A stretch of DNA of 50,043 nucleotides from an uncultured Oscillibacter sp. (GCA_900551885.1 URXS01000004.1:1-50043), one strand, 5' to 3'. Numbered from the stretch's first letter, positions 31,237 through 40,158 are shown. The notes: generated from the sequence alone by a model not told the origin. Translations and numbers: made by a program.

Positions 31237-32761
31237 GGTTTTGTTCCTCCCTCTCCGCCGCCTTGGCGGCGGCAATTTCTTCCCGGATACGGTGCCGGGT
31301 ATCGTCGAACAGCAGCTCCCGGTTGTGGCGGAAGTAGGCGTCGCACCCGAAATTCTCTACGAACCAGGAGGTGTCGTACCCGGCGGTGATCTCCGTGACG
31401 AACAGCACCAGCTCCTGGCTGTCTCCAAAGGTCTGCTCCAAAAAACGGAAGGCGTTGTCAAAGGCCTTGCCGGTCTCCGTGCCCAGGGCCTTGCGGCGCT
31501 CCACCTCCTGGGCAAACCAGGTCCGCACCAGGTCCATGGCCGTGCCGGCATCGGCGGCGTCCTCCCGGACGAGGCCGGCCTTGTAGTCCTCCAGCAGGTT
31601 CACCGCCCGCTGGTCCAGGTCTCGACGCTCCTTGTCCTGCTGGCCGGCCTCTTTTGCCTGGCGCATCTTCTCCCGCCGCTTCCAGATGAGATTGGCCAGC
31701 ACATCCGTGGGGGCCGCCTGGGCGATCTGCTCTTTGAATACCGTCAGGTCGCCGTGGAGGGTCTCCGCCAGGGCGTCCTGACGGCGGGTGTTCCGGGCCA
31801 TCTCCGACAACCGGGCCACCACCAGTCCCATGACGGAGAGCTTCTCGTCGAAGGGGGCCTCCCGCAGCTCCAGGGAGGTGATGGTCTCCCAGGTGCCCTG
31901 GAGGATCGCCTCCACATGGTAGGTCTTCTGGTACTTGTAGTACAGCTCCAGATAGTTGGCGAAGTCCTTGGCGATGCGGGGCATCTGGATGTATTGCCCC
32001 ACCACCTCCCGGTCCGCCCGGAGGCCCAGCTTTTCATAGGCGAACAGCAGCTCACTCAGGTCCTCCCAGCCACGGGCGGTGGCGAATTGCAGACCGTCCG
32101 CCGTGGTCTCGATGCGGTAGAAGTTCTCCTTCTTGATGTCCAGATAGGACACCACCGCCCCGTGGAGGCCCTTCCGGCGGGCGTACTCCTTCCAGACGGC
32201 GAAGTCCTCCTCCACGTCGATCCGCTTCACCCGGTCCAGCGTCACCACGTCGAACTCCCGGACGGAGCGGTTGTACTCCGGCGGGTTGCCCGCCGCCACG
32301 ATCAGCCACCCCTCCGGCAGCTTCTGATTGCCGAAGGTCTTGCACTGCAAAAATTGCAGCATCATGGGCGCCAGAGTCTCGCTGACGCAGTTGATCTCGT
32401 CCAAAAAGAGGATGCCCTCTTTCAGCCCGGTGGATTCCATCAGCCGGTACACGGAGGCCAGGATCTCACTCATGGTGTACTCGGTGACGGAAAACTCCTC
32501 CCCGCCGTAGATACGCTTCTCAATGAAGGGCAGGCCGATGGCGCTCTGCCGGGTGTGGTGGGTGATGGTGTAGGCCACCAGGCCCACCCCGGTCTCGGCA
32601 GCGATCTGCTCCATGATCTGGGTCTTGCCCACGCCCGGGGGGCCCATCAGCAGCACCGGCCGCTGCCGGATGGAGGGGATGAGATAGTTCCCCAGCTCGT
32701 CCCGGGCCAGGTAGGCCCGGAGGGTGTTGGTGATTTCCTGCTTTGCCTGTTTGATGTTCAT
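31211..32761 (-). CDS. MoxR-type AAA+ ATPase
   Basis: A 516-residue protein. Walker A is GPPGVGKT (about residue 40), Walker B is GILFLDEIN (about 110), and sensor-1 is VAAGNPPEY; together they are typical of MoxR/RavA-like AAA+ ATPases. The C-terminal 250 residues are helical and charged, with no domain I can name. MoxR ATPases work with VWA-domain proteins in metal insertion or protein remodelling, and the gene upstream encodes such a protein. AAGGAG lies 7 nt before the ATG. It is co-transcribed with VWA and LRR genes upstream and with the NifU-like gene downstream. Confidence 0.9.
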   Translation of the reverse strand: MNIKQAKQEITNTLRAYLARDELGNYLIPSIRQRPVLLMGPPGVGKTQIMEQIAAETGVGLVAYTITHHTRQSAIGLPFIEKRIYGGEEFSVTEYTMSEILASVYRLMESTGLKEGILFLDEINCVSETLAPMMLQFLQCKTFGNQKLPEGWLIVAAGNPPEYNRSVREFDVVTLDRVKRIDVEEDFAVWKEYARRKGLHGAVVSYLDIKKENFYRIETTADGLQFATARGWEDLSELLFAYEKLGLRADREVVGQYIQMPRIAKDFANYLELYYKYQKTYHVEAILQGTWETITSLELREAPFDEKLSVMGLVVARLSEMARNTRRQDALAETLHGDLTVFKEQIAQAAPTDVLANLIWKRREKMRQAKEAGQQDKERRDLDQRAVNLLEDYKAGLVREDAADAGTAMDLVRTWFAQEVERRKALGTETGKAFDNAFRFLEQTFGDSQELVLFVTEITAGYDTSWFVENFGCDAYFRHNRELLFDDTRHRIREEIAAAKAAEREEQNHGGDPENH

Positions 32762-32772
32762 ATGTCCACTCC

Positions 32773-34134
32773 TTACAGTTGGGGAAGTTCGTCCAGATCC
32801 AGGCCGTCGTCCTCCACGGCCTGGTGCATCGCCCGCTCCAGCTCCGGCACCGGCAGCACCAGACGGATGGCCCAGGGCGGCATCCGCACCGACAGGGGCG
32901 GTTCCTCCAGCAAAATAAAGGCCGTCTCATAGGGAGGCCGGGTCTTGGGATAGATTCCCATGCCGTCGGTAAAGTAGATCAGGCCCCGCAGGTCCGAGAA
33001 AGCCCCCTCCTCCCGGAGCCGGGCCACGTAGTCGAAAACGGGGCGAAAATCCGTGGCGCTGCCGCCGGTCAACTGAAAATTGTCCATATATTCCTTTAGC
33101 TGATCCAGATCGTGGATGGGGGTGTCGGAACGGATCTGGTCGTCACACTGGAGGATCCGGATGTTCACCTTCCGGGTAAAGGTCTGGGTACTACGCAAAA
33201 TGGCATAGGTACAGGCCAGAAAGGCCCGGACCAGTTCCCCGGATGTGGACATGGAGGTGTCCACCGCGATGACGAAGTCCTGGATCCGCTTTTCCTCCCG
33301 GGTCTCCAGGGGCTCCACCAGCGGCATGTTGCCGTAGTGCTGCAATCCATAGGTATAGAAGATATAATCGAAGGCGTCATCGTCCACCGCCAGCACCTCC
33401 CGGGGAGCGGCGAACCGCCGCAGGAAGGCCCGGTAATCCACATCGTCCCGGACGGCCACCCGCACCTGCTCCAGTACCGCCTCTCCACCTTCCGCCTGGT
33501 CAGACAGCACCGTCTCCAGGCCGGTCTGGGTCCGCTCGGACATGTGCTTCCACCGCTGGTCCTGCTGCTGGCGGCGCTCCTTCTCCTGCTGTCCCTCCGG
33601 GTCCCAGAGGCCGTGGTCGTCCTCCTGGAAGGCCCGCTGCAGCCGGGCCAGATCGTACTCCGAGGGCTGGGTCCGCAGCAGGTGCCGGTAGATCCCCTCT
33701 GCCGTCAGCACCGGCATCTCAGCGCGGCACTGCCCATAGAACTTCTGCCGCAGGGGCATCCGCGTCTCCACCAGGCAGGGGTACTCCAGCCCGTCCAGAA
33801 TACTCTCCACCGCCACGTCACAGCTCAGATCCCACAGCACCGGCTCCTTGCCCCGCTTCTTCCACAGGTGCCGCAGCATGCAGTGGAGAATCACATGGAG
33901 ATAGGCCCGGTTGGTCCCGGTCCGGGACCGCAGATACCGCTCCGCCAGCCAGGCCCCGCTGTAATAGAGGGTCTCCCCGTCGGTGGCAAGAGACAACGTC
34001 ACCTCATCCCCCGGCGCAAAGGCCATGGCGCACAGCGCCACGTCCAGATAGGGCAGGTTCATGTACAGTTGGTTCCGGGCGGCGTGGAGAATGTCCAGTC
34101 CCACGGCGCTCAGGTCCTTTTTTGTCTCTCCCAT
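32773..34134 (-). CDS. VWA-like metallopeptidase-domain protein (DUF2201 type)
   Basis: A 453-residue cytoplasmic protein. The N-terminal half has a zincin-like HVILHCMLRH motif (about residue 90), as in DUF2201/VWA-like putative metallopeptidases. The C-terminal half is a von Willebrand A-like domain with the metal-site motif DTSMSTSGE (about residue 285), then a TGGSATDF loop and YFTDGMG. AGGAGG lies 6 nt before the ATG at 34134. It is the probable partner of the MoxR ATPase encoded 12 nt downstream. The function of these pairs in anaerobes is not settled. Confidence 0.88.
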   Translation of the reverse strand: MGETKKDLSAVGLDILHAARNQLYMNLPYLDVALCAMAFAPGDEVTLSLATDGETLYYSGAWLAERYLRSRTGTNRAYLHVILHCMLRHLWKKRGKEPVLWDLSCDVAVESILDGLEYPCLVETRMPLRQKFYGQCRAEMPVLTAEGIYRHLLRTQPSEYDLARLQRAFQEDDHGLWDPEGQQEKERRQQQDQRWKHMSERTQTGLETVLSDQAEGGEAVLEQVRVAVRDDVDYRAFLRRFAAPREVLAVDDDAFDYIFYTYGLQHYGNMPLVEPLETREEKRIQDFVIAVDTSMSTSGELVRAFLACTYAILRSTQTFTRKVNIRILQCDDQIRSDTPIHDLDQLKEYMDNFQLTGGSATDFRPVFDYVARLREEGAFSDLRGLIYFTDGMGIYPKTRPPYETAFILLEEPPLSVRMPPWAIRLVLPVPELERAMHQAVEDDGLDLDELPQL

Positions 34135-34158
34135 GTCCGCCCTCCTCTCCAAACGATC

Positions 34159-35133
34159 TCACAGATCAAACCGCCGCTCCGCTCCGGTGCCGGAACGGTG
34201 CCGGGCCTCCAGCAGCAGCGCCAGGGCCTCCGAGGCCCCCAGCTCCCGTGCCAGAGCGCAGCCGTTTGCCAGAGCCTCCGGTCCCGGCTCCACCTGCTTC
34301 AGCAAAAAGGGCAGGTTCACCGTGTCCCGCTCCCGCAGCAGCCAGGCCAGAGCCTCTCCAGCCTGGGCCCGCAAATAGTCCAGATAGTCCCGCCCCGCTT
34401 CCGGCGTCAGGTCCAACGGGTACCGCAGCCGCCAGAAAGCCAGCCGCAGGGCGCAGCCCGGGTCGTGTTCCATACCGAGAAATCCCTTCCACAGCCGGTC
34501 ATAGGTCCGCAGGTCCAGCCGCCGCCGGACAAAGCAGTGGTGATAGGGATATCCGGCGCCGATGATGTTGTAATCAAAGTGGTGGGCGGGGCAGTTCTCC
34601 TCGTACAGCTCCCGGTACTCCGGGAACAGCAGCCGGGCAGTGACGCCCTCCGGTCCCGCCAGCGTCACGTCCAGCTCCCGGCTCAGCTCATCAGCGAAGT
34701 AGGCCAGGGCCTCCCCCTCCTCCCCGGTCCGGGTCAGATGGAAGGTATCCAGGCAGCGGCAGTTCATCAGGGTGCCGCCGCCCCACTGACGAATGGTATC
34801 ATGAAGGGTCAGGGCCTTCAGCGTGGCGCAGTTGAGAAAGGCATAGTCTCCGATCCGCGTCATGGCAGGCGGCAGGGTCAGGGCCTCCAGGCGGCGGTTG
34901 TCCCAGGCGGTTTCCTCGCCCGGAGCGCCGCAGGTGATGGCGATCTCCTCCCCCGGCACGCCGGCGGCACCGGGGGCCAGTGCGTGGTCTCCCAGCGCCG
35001 TCACCGGCAACCCCCACAGGCTCTCCGGCAGTGCTGCACGGGTGTCGCAGGTCACCGCCCGCAGGATCGTCACTCCCGCCGCCTCCCGGCGGACCGTCAG
35101 TTTCCAGTTGTTGACACCTGCCACGGTCTCCAA
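34159..35133 (-). CDS. Leucine-rich-repeat (BspA-like) protein, operon leader gene
   Basis: A 324-residue soluble protein starting at TTG (35133) with GGGAGG 8 nt upstream. The N-terminal half contains BspA/LRR_5-type repeats, for example LEALTLPPAMTRIGDYAF and NCATLKALTLHDTI. The C-terminal half is helical, with ankyrin-like or TPR-like segments ending in ALALLLEARH. There is no signal peptide, so it acts inside the cell. It is the first gene of the LRR-VWA-MoxR-NifU operon and could supply a protein-recognition module for the MoxR machine; that is inference. Confidence 0.75.
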   Translation of the reverse strand: METVAGVNNWKLTVRREAAGVTILRAVTCDTRAALPESLWGLPVTALGDHALAPGAAGVPGEEIAITCGAPGEETAWDNRRLEALTLPPAMTRIGDYAFLNCATLKALTLHDTIRQWGGGTLMNCRCLDTFHLTRTGEEGEALAYFADELSRELDVTLAGPEGVTARLLFPEYRELYEENCPAHHFDYNIIGAGYPYHHCFVRRRLDLRTYDRLWKGFLGMEHDPGCALRLAFWRLRYPLDLTPEAGRDYLDYLRAQAGEALAWLLRERDTVNLPFLLKQVEPGPEALANGCALARELGASEALALLLEARHRSGTGAERRFDL

Positions 35134-35167
35134 ATGCGTTGCCTCCCATGTTTTCTTCTGCTCTGGC

Positions 35168-35196
35168 AGTATACCACAATTTCCGTCGGCTGCCTA
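35168..35196 (-). promoter_or_regulatory. Candidate promoter of the LRR-VWA-MoxR operon
   Basis: Read on the minus strand: TAGGCA (35196-35191), 17 bp, TATACT (35173-35168), about 35 nt before the TTG start at 35133. Confidence 0.5.
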
Positions 35197-35243
35197 GGGC
35201 CGAAGACCAGAAAAGAAATTTTCAAAAACTTTCATCTGCCCCC

Positions 35244-35271
35244 TTGACAAACTGTTTATACTGTATATACT
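35244..35271 (+). promoter_or_regulatory. Promoter of the GntR-ABC operon
   Basis: TTGACA at 35244-35249 and TATACT at 35266-35271, 16 bp apart; the -10 overlaps the palindromic operator. Confidence 0.75.
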
Positions 35272-35285
35272 GTACATGTACAGTA
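35268..35285. promoter_or_regulatory. GntR operator palindrome
   Basis: A perfect 18-bp palindrome, TACTGTACATGTACAGTA, sits over the -10 box and start site. Further TACTGT half-repeats lie just upstream (35259-35264). The next gene encodes a YtrA-type GntR protein, so this is very probably its autorepression site. Confidence 0.8.
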
Positions 35286-35301
35286 CGAACGGAGGAACTC
35301 C

Positions 35302-35682
35302 ATGGAAGTCATCATCCGAAACACCACCAATCAACCAATCTATGAACAGATCTATACCCAGATCAAATCCCAGATCATTGCGGGAAAGCTCTCGCCGGGG
35401 GAGGCACTGCCCTCCATTCGGGCCCTGGCCAAGGACCTGCGGATCTCCGTCATCACCACCAAGCGGGCCTACGACGAGCTGGAGGCCGAGGGCTTTTTGT
35501 ACACCGTGGCCGGCAAGGGCTGCTTTGTGGCGGAGAAGAACCTGCAACTGGTCCGCGAGGGGCGGCTGAAGGAGCTGGAAGCGCATCTGGCCGCCGCCGC
35601 GGAGCTGGCGGAGAGCTGCGGCGTGTCTTCAGAGGAAGTGCTGGAGACACTGCGCACGCTGTTGAAGGAGCACAATCTATGA
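35302..35682 (+). CDS. GntR-family regulator, YtrA subfamily
   Basis: A 126-residue protein with an N-terminal winged helix (PIYEQIYTQIKSQIIAG, then LPSIRALAKDLRISVITTKR) and a short helical C-terminus, the YtrA layout without an effector domain. GGAGGA precedes the ATG. Its last codons overlap the ABC ATPase start (ATGA), so it is the first gene of an ABC exporter operon, as usual for YtrA regulators of peptide- or antibiotic-responsive transporters. Confidence 0.92.
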   Translation: MEVIIRNTTNQPIYEQIYTQIKSQIIAGKLSPGEALPSIRALAKDLRISVITTKRAYDELEAEGFLYTVAGKGCFVAEKNLQLVREGRLKELEAHLAAAAELAESCGVSSEEVLETLRTLLKEHNL

Positions 35683-36533
35683 ATGCCATTGAATTGAACC
35701 ATGTGACCAAGGAATTTCCCGGTTTCACCCTCCGGGACCTGACCCTGGCGGTGCCTCAGGGCACCATCTGCGGCCTGGTGGGCGAAAACGGCGCCGGAAA
35801 ATCCACCACCATCCGCCTTTTGATGGGAGCCCTGACCCCCGACAGCGGCACCTGTACCGCCCTGGGGGTGGACGCCGCCTCACCGGAGTTTCTCTCCGCC
35901 AAGGAGGATATCGGCGTGGTGCTGGATGAGGCGTATTTCCCGGAGATCCTCTCCGCCGTACAGGTAGGAAAGATCATGGAAAAAACCTACCGCCGGTGGG
36001 ATATGGCCGCCTATCAGGGATATCTGAACCGCTTCGCTCTGCCGGAGAAAAAGCCTTTCAAGGACTATTCCCGTGGCATGAAGATGAAGCTGGCCATCGC
36101 CGTGGCCCTGAGCCATGATCCGAAGCTGCTGGTGCTGGACGAGGCCACCTCCGGCCTGGACCCCATTGTCCGGGATGAGGTGCTGGAGATCTTCAATGAG
36201 TTCACCCGGGCAGAGGATCACTCCATCCTGATCTCCTCCCATATCCTCAGCGACCTGGAGAAGCTGTGCGACTACATTGCTTTCCTCCATCAGGGACGGC
36301 TGCTGTTCTGTGAGGAGAAGGACCGGCTGCTGGAGGAATACGGCATCTTCGTGGGCACCGCCGAACAGGCCGACAGTCTCCTAGAGGAGGCGGTGGCAGG
36401 CCGGGAGTCCAGCGGCATGGGCGGTGTGCGGTGCCTGGTACGCCGGGAGCTGGTGCCCACCACGTTGGAGCTGGAGCGGCCCACAGTGGAGGACATCATC
36501 CTCTTTCTGGTGAAAGGAGCGAAAAACGGATGA
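35679..36533 (+). CDS. ABC transporter ATP-binding protein
   Basis: A 284-residue ATPase. Walker A is GENGAGKST (about residue 38), the signature is YSRGMKMKL (in place of LSGGQ, common in YtrB/CcmA-like exporters), Walker B is LLVLDEATSGLD and the switch His is in SSHIL. The C-terminal 70 residues are the usual extension. It is translationally coupled to the GntR gene upstream and the permease downstream (ATGA overlaps). It is likely part of a small exporter; the substrate is unknown. Confidence 0.93.
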   Translation: MNAIELNHVTKEFPGFTLRDLTLAVPQGTICGLVGENGAGKSTTIRLLMGALTPDSGTCTALGVDAASPEFLSAKEDIGVVLDEAYFPEILSAVQVGKIMEKTYRRWDMAAYQGYLNRFALPEKKPFKDYSRGMKMKLAIAVALSHDPKLLVLDEATSGLDPIVRDEVLEIFNEFTRAEDHSILISSHILSDLEKLCDYIAFLHQGRLLFCEEKDRLLEEYGIFVGTAEQADSLLEEAVAGRESSGMGGVRCLVRRELVPTTLELERPTVEDIILFLVKGAKNG

Positions 36534-37144
36534 GTGCGCTGCTGTTGAAGGATTTTTACGTGATGTGGAAGCAGACCCGGGTGCTGCTGATTCTGATTCT
36601 GGTATTCTCCTGCTTGCCGGGAGCCTTTTATCCCACCTTCGCCGTGGTGTACGCCGCCATTTTGCCCTACACCGCCATGGCCTACGACGAGCGCAGCAAA
36701 TGGGGGCAACTGGCCGCCATGCTGCCCTACGCCGACCGGAATATCGTGCTGAGCAAGTACCTCTTCGGGTACCTGGCCATCGCCGTCACGGCGGGGATCT
36801 CGATGGTGATCCAGACGGGGCTGACACTGGTGTGGAACCAGGCCGCCGACAATCTCTCTCCTCTTTCCACCATTCCCCTGGCTATGGGCGTGGGAGTCTG
36901 CGTGCTGGCCCTGACGCTGCCGCTGATGTTCCGCTTCGGTGTGGAGAAGGGCCGGCTGGTGATGTTTCTGCTGATCTTTCTGGTGTGCGGCGGCACCGGC
37001 GCCATCACCAGCATCACAAGTGACATACCCGACGGCGGTTCCTATCTGGCCCTGGCCCTGCCTGGGGTGGCTGTGGCTGCCATCGGGCTGACCGCCATAT
37101 CCATCCCCCTGTCCCTGCGGATGTACCGGAGGAAACGGGTATGA
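36530..37144 (+). CDS. ABC-2-type permease subunit
   Basis: A 204-residue membrane protein with about six hydrophobic segments and a basic C-terminus (RMYRRKRV). It matches the short ABC-2 permeases that accompany YtrA/YtrB-type systems (start LLLKDFYVMWKQ). The ATG at 36530 overlaps the ATPase stop; the upstream in-frame extension is ATPase coding sequence. Only one permease is encoded, so the transporter would be a homodimer in the membrane. Confidence 0.9.
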   Translation: MSALLLKDFYVMWKQTRVLLILILVFSCLPGAFYPTFAVVYAAILPYTAMAYDERSKWGQLAAMLPYADRNIVLSKYLFGYLAIAVTAGISMVIQTGLTLVWNQAADNLSPLSTIPLAMGVGVCVLALTLPLMFRFGVEKGRLVMFLLIFLVCGGTGAITSITSDIPDGGSYLALALPGVAVAAIGLTAISIPLSLRMYRRKRV

Positions 37145-37272
37145 GCGCCGACGTCCCCGCTCCGGCGGAGCTGACCGCCGCGGATCTGGCCGCGGGACTG
37201 TGGCTGCTGGGTCAGGCCCTGCTGCTGGAGGGGCTGGTCCCTCCGCCCGCTAAAAAAGAGGAATTGCCGTAA
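37141..37272 (+). CDS. Coupled 43-residue ORF at the end of the ABC operon
   Basis: A short ORF starting with an ATGA overlap on the permease stop, like the two preceding junctions, and ending at a terminator. The product is Ala/Leu-rich with one amphipathic or hydrophobic helix (LAAGLWLLGQALLLEGL) and a charged tail. It could be a small membrane-associated subunit of the transporter. Coding status rests on coupling and position; I know no homologue. Confidence 0.55.
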   Translation: MSADVPAPAELTAADLAAGLWLLGQALLLEGLVPPPAKKEELP

Positions 37273-37315
37273 AAACACCGTGGGAGACCGAATTCCGGTC
37301 TCCCACGGTGTTTTT
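37271..37315. terminator. Bidirectional terminator
   Basis: A 20-bp stem (37271-37290 and 37296-37315) with a 5-nt loop and A5/T5 ends, between the ABC operon and the converging pyrophosphatase gene. Confidence 0.95.
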
Positions 37316-37336
37316 CGCTTCGGTACGGCCCAGCGC

Positions 37337-38950
37337 TCAGCCCCACAGGGCGGAGAGCATGGGAATGACCTGCTTCTTCCGGGACATGATCTTGGGCAGG
37401 AAGGGGGCTGGCTCGCTGGTGCGGATGTTGAAGGCCTGCCGGATGGTATCCTCATCCCCTACGAACAGCAGATGGGTACCCTCCTTCAAAACGTCGGTGA
37501 TCATTAGCACCACGGTGTGGAAGCCCTTCTTCTTGCGGATGTCCTCCATGGCGGTCAGGAAGCTATCCTGCCGCTGCAGCAGCCGGTCGGAGTCCATGCA
37601 GGTGATCTGACTGACCGCCAGATCGTGGCCGGCGATGTGGAACTCCTTGTAATCGGTTTGCAGCATGTCCTCCACGGACTTGTCGTCGCCGCTGGTGGCA
37701 GAGAAGATCGCCTTACCCACCTCCTCCAGGGAGACGTTGGCGATCCGGGCCATGCGGTTGGCCACGTCGATGTCCCGCTGGGTACAGGTGGGAGATTTGA
37801 ACATGACGGTATCGGAGATGATGGCGGCGGCCATGAGCCCCGCCATCTTGGCGGTGGGCATGAGCCCCTTTTCCTGGTACATGGTGGCCACGATGGTGGT
37901 GGTGCTGCCCACGGGCTCGTTGCGCACGGAGATGGGGTTCTTGGTCTGGATATCCGCCAGACGATGATGGTCGATGATCTCCAGGATTTCTGCCTGTTCC
38001 AGGCCCAGTACAGACTGGGCCTTCTCGTTGTGGTCCATCAGTACCACCCGCTTGCGGCGGGGCTGCAACAGATGGAAACGGGACAGGGTACCCACCACCC
38101 GTTCCTCCTCATCCAGAATGGGATAGGCCCGGAAGCGGCTTTCCAGGACGGTATTCCGCACGTCGTCGATATAGTCGTCCAGATGGAAGCTGACCAGGTC
38201 CTGGTTCTTGCAGATGCTGCTGATGGGCAGCGCGTGATACAGCAGACGTACCGCCCGGTAAGCGTCATAGGGAGTGGAGATGATACAGGTGGAGCGGTCC
38301 CCGGCCCACAGCTCCGGGTCGACTTCGGCCTGACAGACGATGACGCAGACCACGCCCAGCTCCACTGCCCGCCGGATCATGTCCGGCTGGTCACCGCAGA
38401 CCACGATGCTGTTGGGGTCGGAGAACACCAGATTCTCCCGGCTGGCGGGCAGGGCGATGGTGACCTCGCCGGAGATCACGTCCCGAAGCTGCTCTCCCTC
38501 GTTGAGGATCTTGCCCTCCAGCACCGACAGCAGGTTGAAAATAGGCACCTCCCCCAGCCGGGGATTGCGGACGGAAGACATATCGTAGCTTGCCACGTCT
38601 CCGGCGGACAGCATACCGAACAGCGTCCCATCCTCGTTGGCCACAGGGATGACAAAGATCTTGTTCTCCTGCATGGTCTGCCAGGCCCGGCTGATGGTAG
38701 CGGCGGCAGACAGGGTGGGAGGCGTATCGTAATCCAGGTCCCGGACCTGGGTGCGGACATTGGTCAACAGGCGGGGCGGCTGAAAGCCGAACCGGTCCAG
38801 AACGATCTGGGTCTCGTCACTGATCTGGCCCAGCCGGGCGGCCTGATACTGCCGCTGGCCCAGGGCGTTTTTCAGTGCGGCGTACGCCATGGAGGAGACA
38901 ATGGAATCCGTGTCGGGATTCCGGTGTCCGGTAATATAAATGGTATCCAT
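37337..38950 (-). CDS. ppaC: Manganese-dependent (family II) pyrophosphatase with CBS-DRTGG-CBS regulatory insert
   Basis: A 537-residue protein that hydrolyses pyrophosphate. The DHH domain begins with GHRNPDTDS (about residue 8) and resumes with LMDHNE and EIIDHHRL after an insert. The insert has two CBS domains around a DRTGG domain (about residues 65-300), known in this family to bind AMP/ADP as inhibitors and ATP or diadenosine polyphosphates as activators. The C-terminal DHHA2 domain ends with the substrate motif SRKKQ. The ATG at 38950 has AGGGAG 6 nt upstream. Ordinary family II enzymes are about 310 residues. Confidence 0.93.
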   Translation of the reverse strand: MDTIYITGHRNPDTDSIVSSMAYAALKNALGQRQYQAARLGQISDETQIVLDRFGFQPPRLLTNVRTQVRDLDYDTPPTLSAAATISRAWQTMQENKIFVIPVANEDGTLFGMLSAGDVASYDMSSVRNPRLGEVPIFNLLSVLEGKILNEGEQLRDVISGEVTIALPASRENLVFSDPNSIVVCGDQPDMIRRAVELGVVCVIVCQAEVDPELWAGDRSTCIISTPYDAYRAVRLLYHALPISSICKNQDLVSFHLDDYIDDVRNTVLESRFRAYPILDEEERVVGTLSRFHLLQPRRKRVVLMDHNEKAQSVLGLEQAEILEIIDHHRLADIQTKNPISVRNEPVGSTTTIVATMYQEKGLMPTAKMAGLMAAAIISDTVMFKSPTCTQRDIDVANRMARIANVSLEEVGKAIFSATSGDDKSVEDMLQTDYKEFHIAGHDLAVSQITCMDSDRLLQRQDSFLTAMEDIRKKKGFHTVVLMITDVLKEGTHLLFVGDEDTIRQAFNIRTSEPAPFLPKIMSRKKQVIPMLSALWG

Positions 38951-39041
38951 GAAAGACTCCCTTTCGCCGGATGATGGACATCCGCTGGTTCTCGTTTCCA
39001 TTATGGGGTTCAAACCGGTCTTTGTCAACCGTCAGGGCGTA

Positions 39042-39074
39042 AAGAAAACGCCGTCTGAACGGCGGCGTTTTCTT
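39042..39074 (-). terminator. Terminator at the end of the peptidase gene
   Basis: A 12-bp stem (39042-39053 and 39063-39074), read leftwards and ending in a T-rich stretch; it overlaps the peptidase stop codon. Confidence 0.8.
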
Positions 39075-40146
39075 ACAGAATCAGCAGCTCCTTGGGGGCC
39101 TTGGTGAGATTGCGGCAGCCCTCCTCCGTCAGCAAAATCACATCCTCAATCCGCACACCCAGCTTGCCCGGCAGATAGATGCCCGGCTCCGCGGAGATCA
39201 CGGCACCGGCGGGCAGCGGCTGGTCGTTGAGCGGAGAGGCATTGGGGCTCTCGTGGATCTCCACGCCCACGCCGTGGCCGAAGCTGTGGGTAAAATAATC
39301 CCCGTAGCCGGCGGCCGTGATAACGGCCCGGGCGGCGCCGTCCACCTCCCGGCCGGTGACACCGGCCCGGGCAGCGGCAATGCCGGCCTTCTGGGCGGAA
39401 AGCACCGTCTGATACACCTTCTGCATCTCCTCCGTGGCAAAGCCGATGGCCACGGTGCGGGTCATGTCGGAGCAGTAACCGTGAAAGATGCAGCCAAAGT
39501 CCATGGTGACGAACTCCCCCTGCCGCAGCTCCCGCTCCGAGGGCACCCCGTGGGGCAGACTGCCGTTGGGGCCGGACACCACAATGGGGTCAAAGGACAT
39601 GTCCTCCGCGCCATAGTGCAGCATCCGGTACTGAAGCCGGGCAGCTACCTCCTTTTCAGTGAGGCCGGGCCGCATCTCCTCCAGGACATCCTCCAGAGCC
39701 CGCTTGGCAATCCGCTGGGCAGCCACCATGGCCTCCAGCTCCTCGTCGTCCTTGGTGCGGCGCAGCTCCCACAGCAGCTCCGACGCCGGCACCAGATCAC
39801 AGGGCAGGGCCTTGCGGTACCGCTCCCAGTCCTGGACCGTCATGTAGGCATCCTCAAACCCCAGGCGGCTGACCGCCTGTTGCCGCAGCACTTCCTCCAG
39901 CAGCACGGTGTAGCCCCGTCCGGGGCCGGTCTCCCGGATCTCCGCCCCCTGGACATGACGGCCGGCGGCCTCGATATACCGGGAATCGGTAAAATACCAG
40001 GCATGACGCTTCGTCACCAGGGCCACACCGTCGGTGCCGGGAGAGTGGAACCCGGAGGCATAAAAGCGGTTGGCCTCGCCGGTCAGCAGCATGGCATCCA
40101 GTCCCGCCGCCTCCAGCCGGGCGGCGATCTTCTGAAAGTGATTCAC
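39073..40146 (-). CDS. Xaa-Pro aminopeptidase/dipeptidase (M24B)
   Basis: A 357-residue creatinase-fold metallopeptidase that removes residues next to proline. Five metal ligands are visible: Asp in VTMDFGC, Asp in SDMTRT, His in SFGHGVGVEIHE, Glu in ISAEPGIY and Glu in VRIEDV. The N-terminal 125 residues form the usual creatinase N-domain. It starts at GTG (40146) with AAGGAGG 7 nt upstream. It follows pyrG by 12 nt, so the two are probably co-transcribed. Confidence 0.93.
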   Translation of the reverse strand: MNHFQKIAARLEAAGLDAMLLTGEANRFYASGFHSPGTDGVALVTKRHAWYFTDSRYIEAAGRHVQGAEIRETGPGRGYTVLLEEVLRQQAVSRLGFEDAYMTVQDWERYRKALPCDLVPASELLWELRRTKDDEELEAMVAAQRIAKRALEDVLEEMRPGLTEKEVAARLQYRMLHYGAEDMSFDPIVVSGPNGSLPHGVPSERELRQGEFVTMDFGCIFHGYCSDMTRTVAIGFATEEMQKVYQTVLSAQKAGIAAARAGVTGREVDGAARAVITAAGYGDYFTHSFGHGVGVEIHESPNASPLNDQPLPAGAVISAEPGIYLPGKLGVRIEDVILLTEEGCRNLTKAPKELLIL

Positions 40147-40158
40147 GGGAAATCCTCC

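Noticed and set aside
30971..32932. 653-codon plus-strand open frame
   Set aside because: Shadow of the MoxR ATPase gene, whose Walker motifs prove the minus strand is coding.
33112..35247. 711-codon plus-strand open frame
   Set aside because: Antisense to VWA and LRR genes; composition is Pro/Gln/His-rich shadow sequence.
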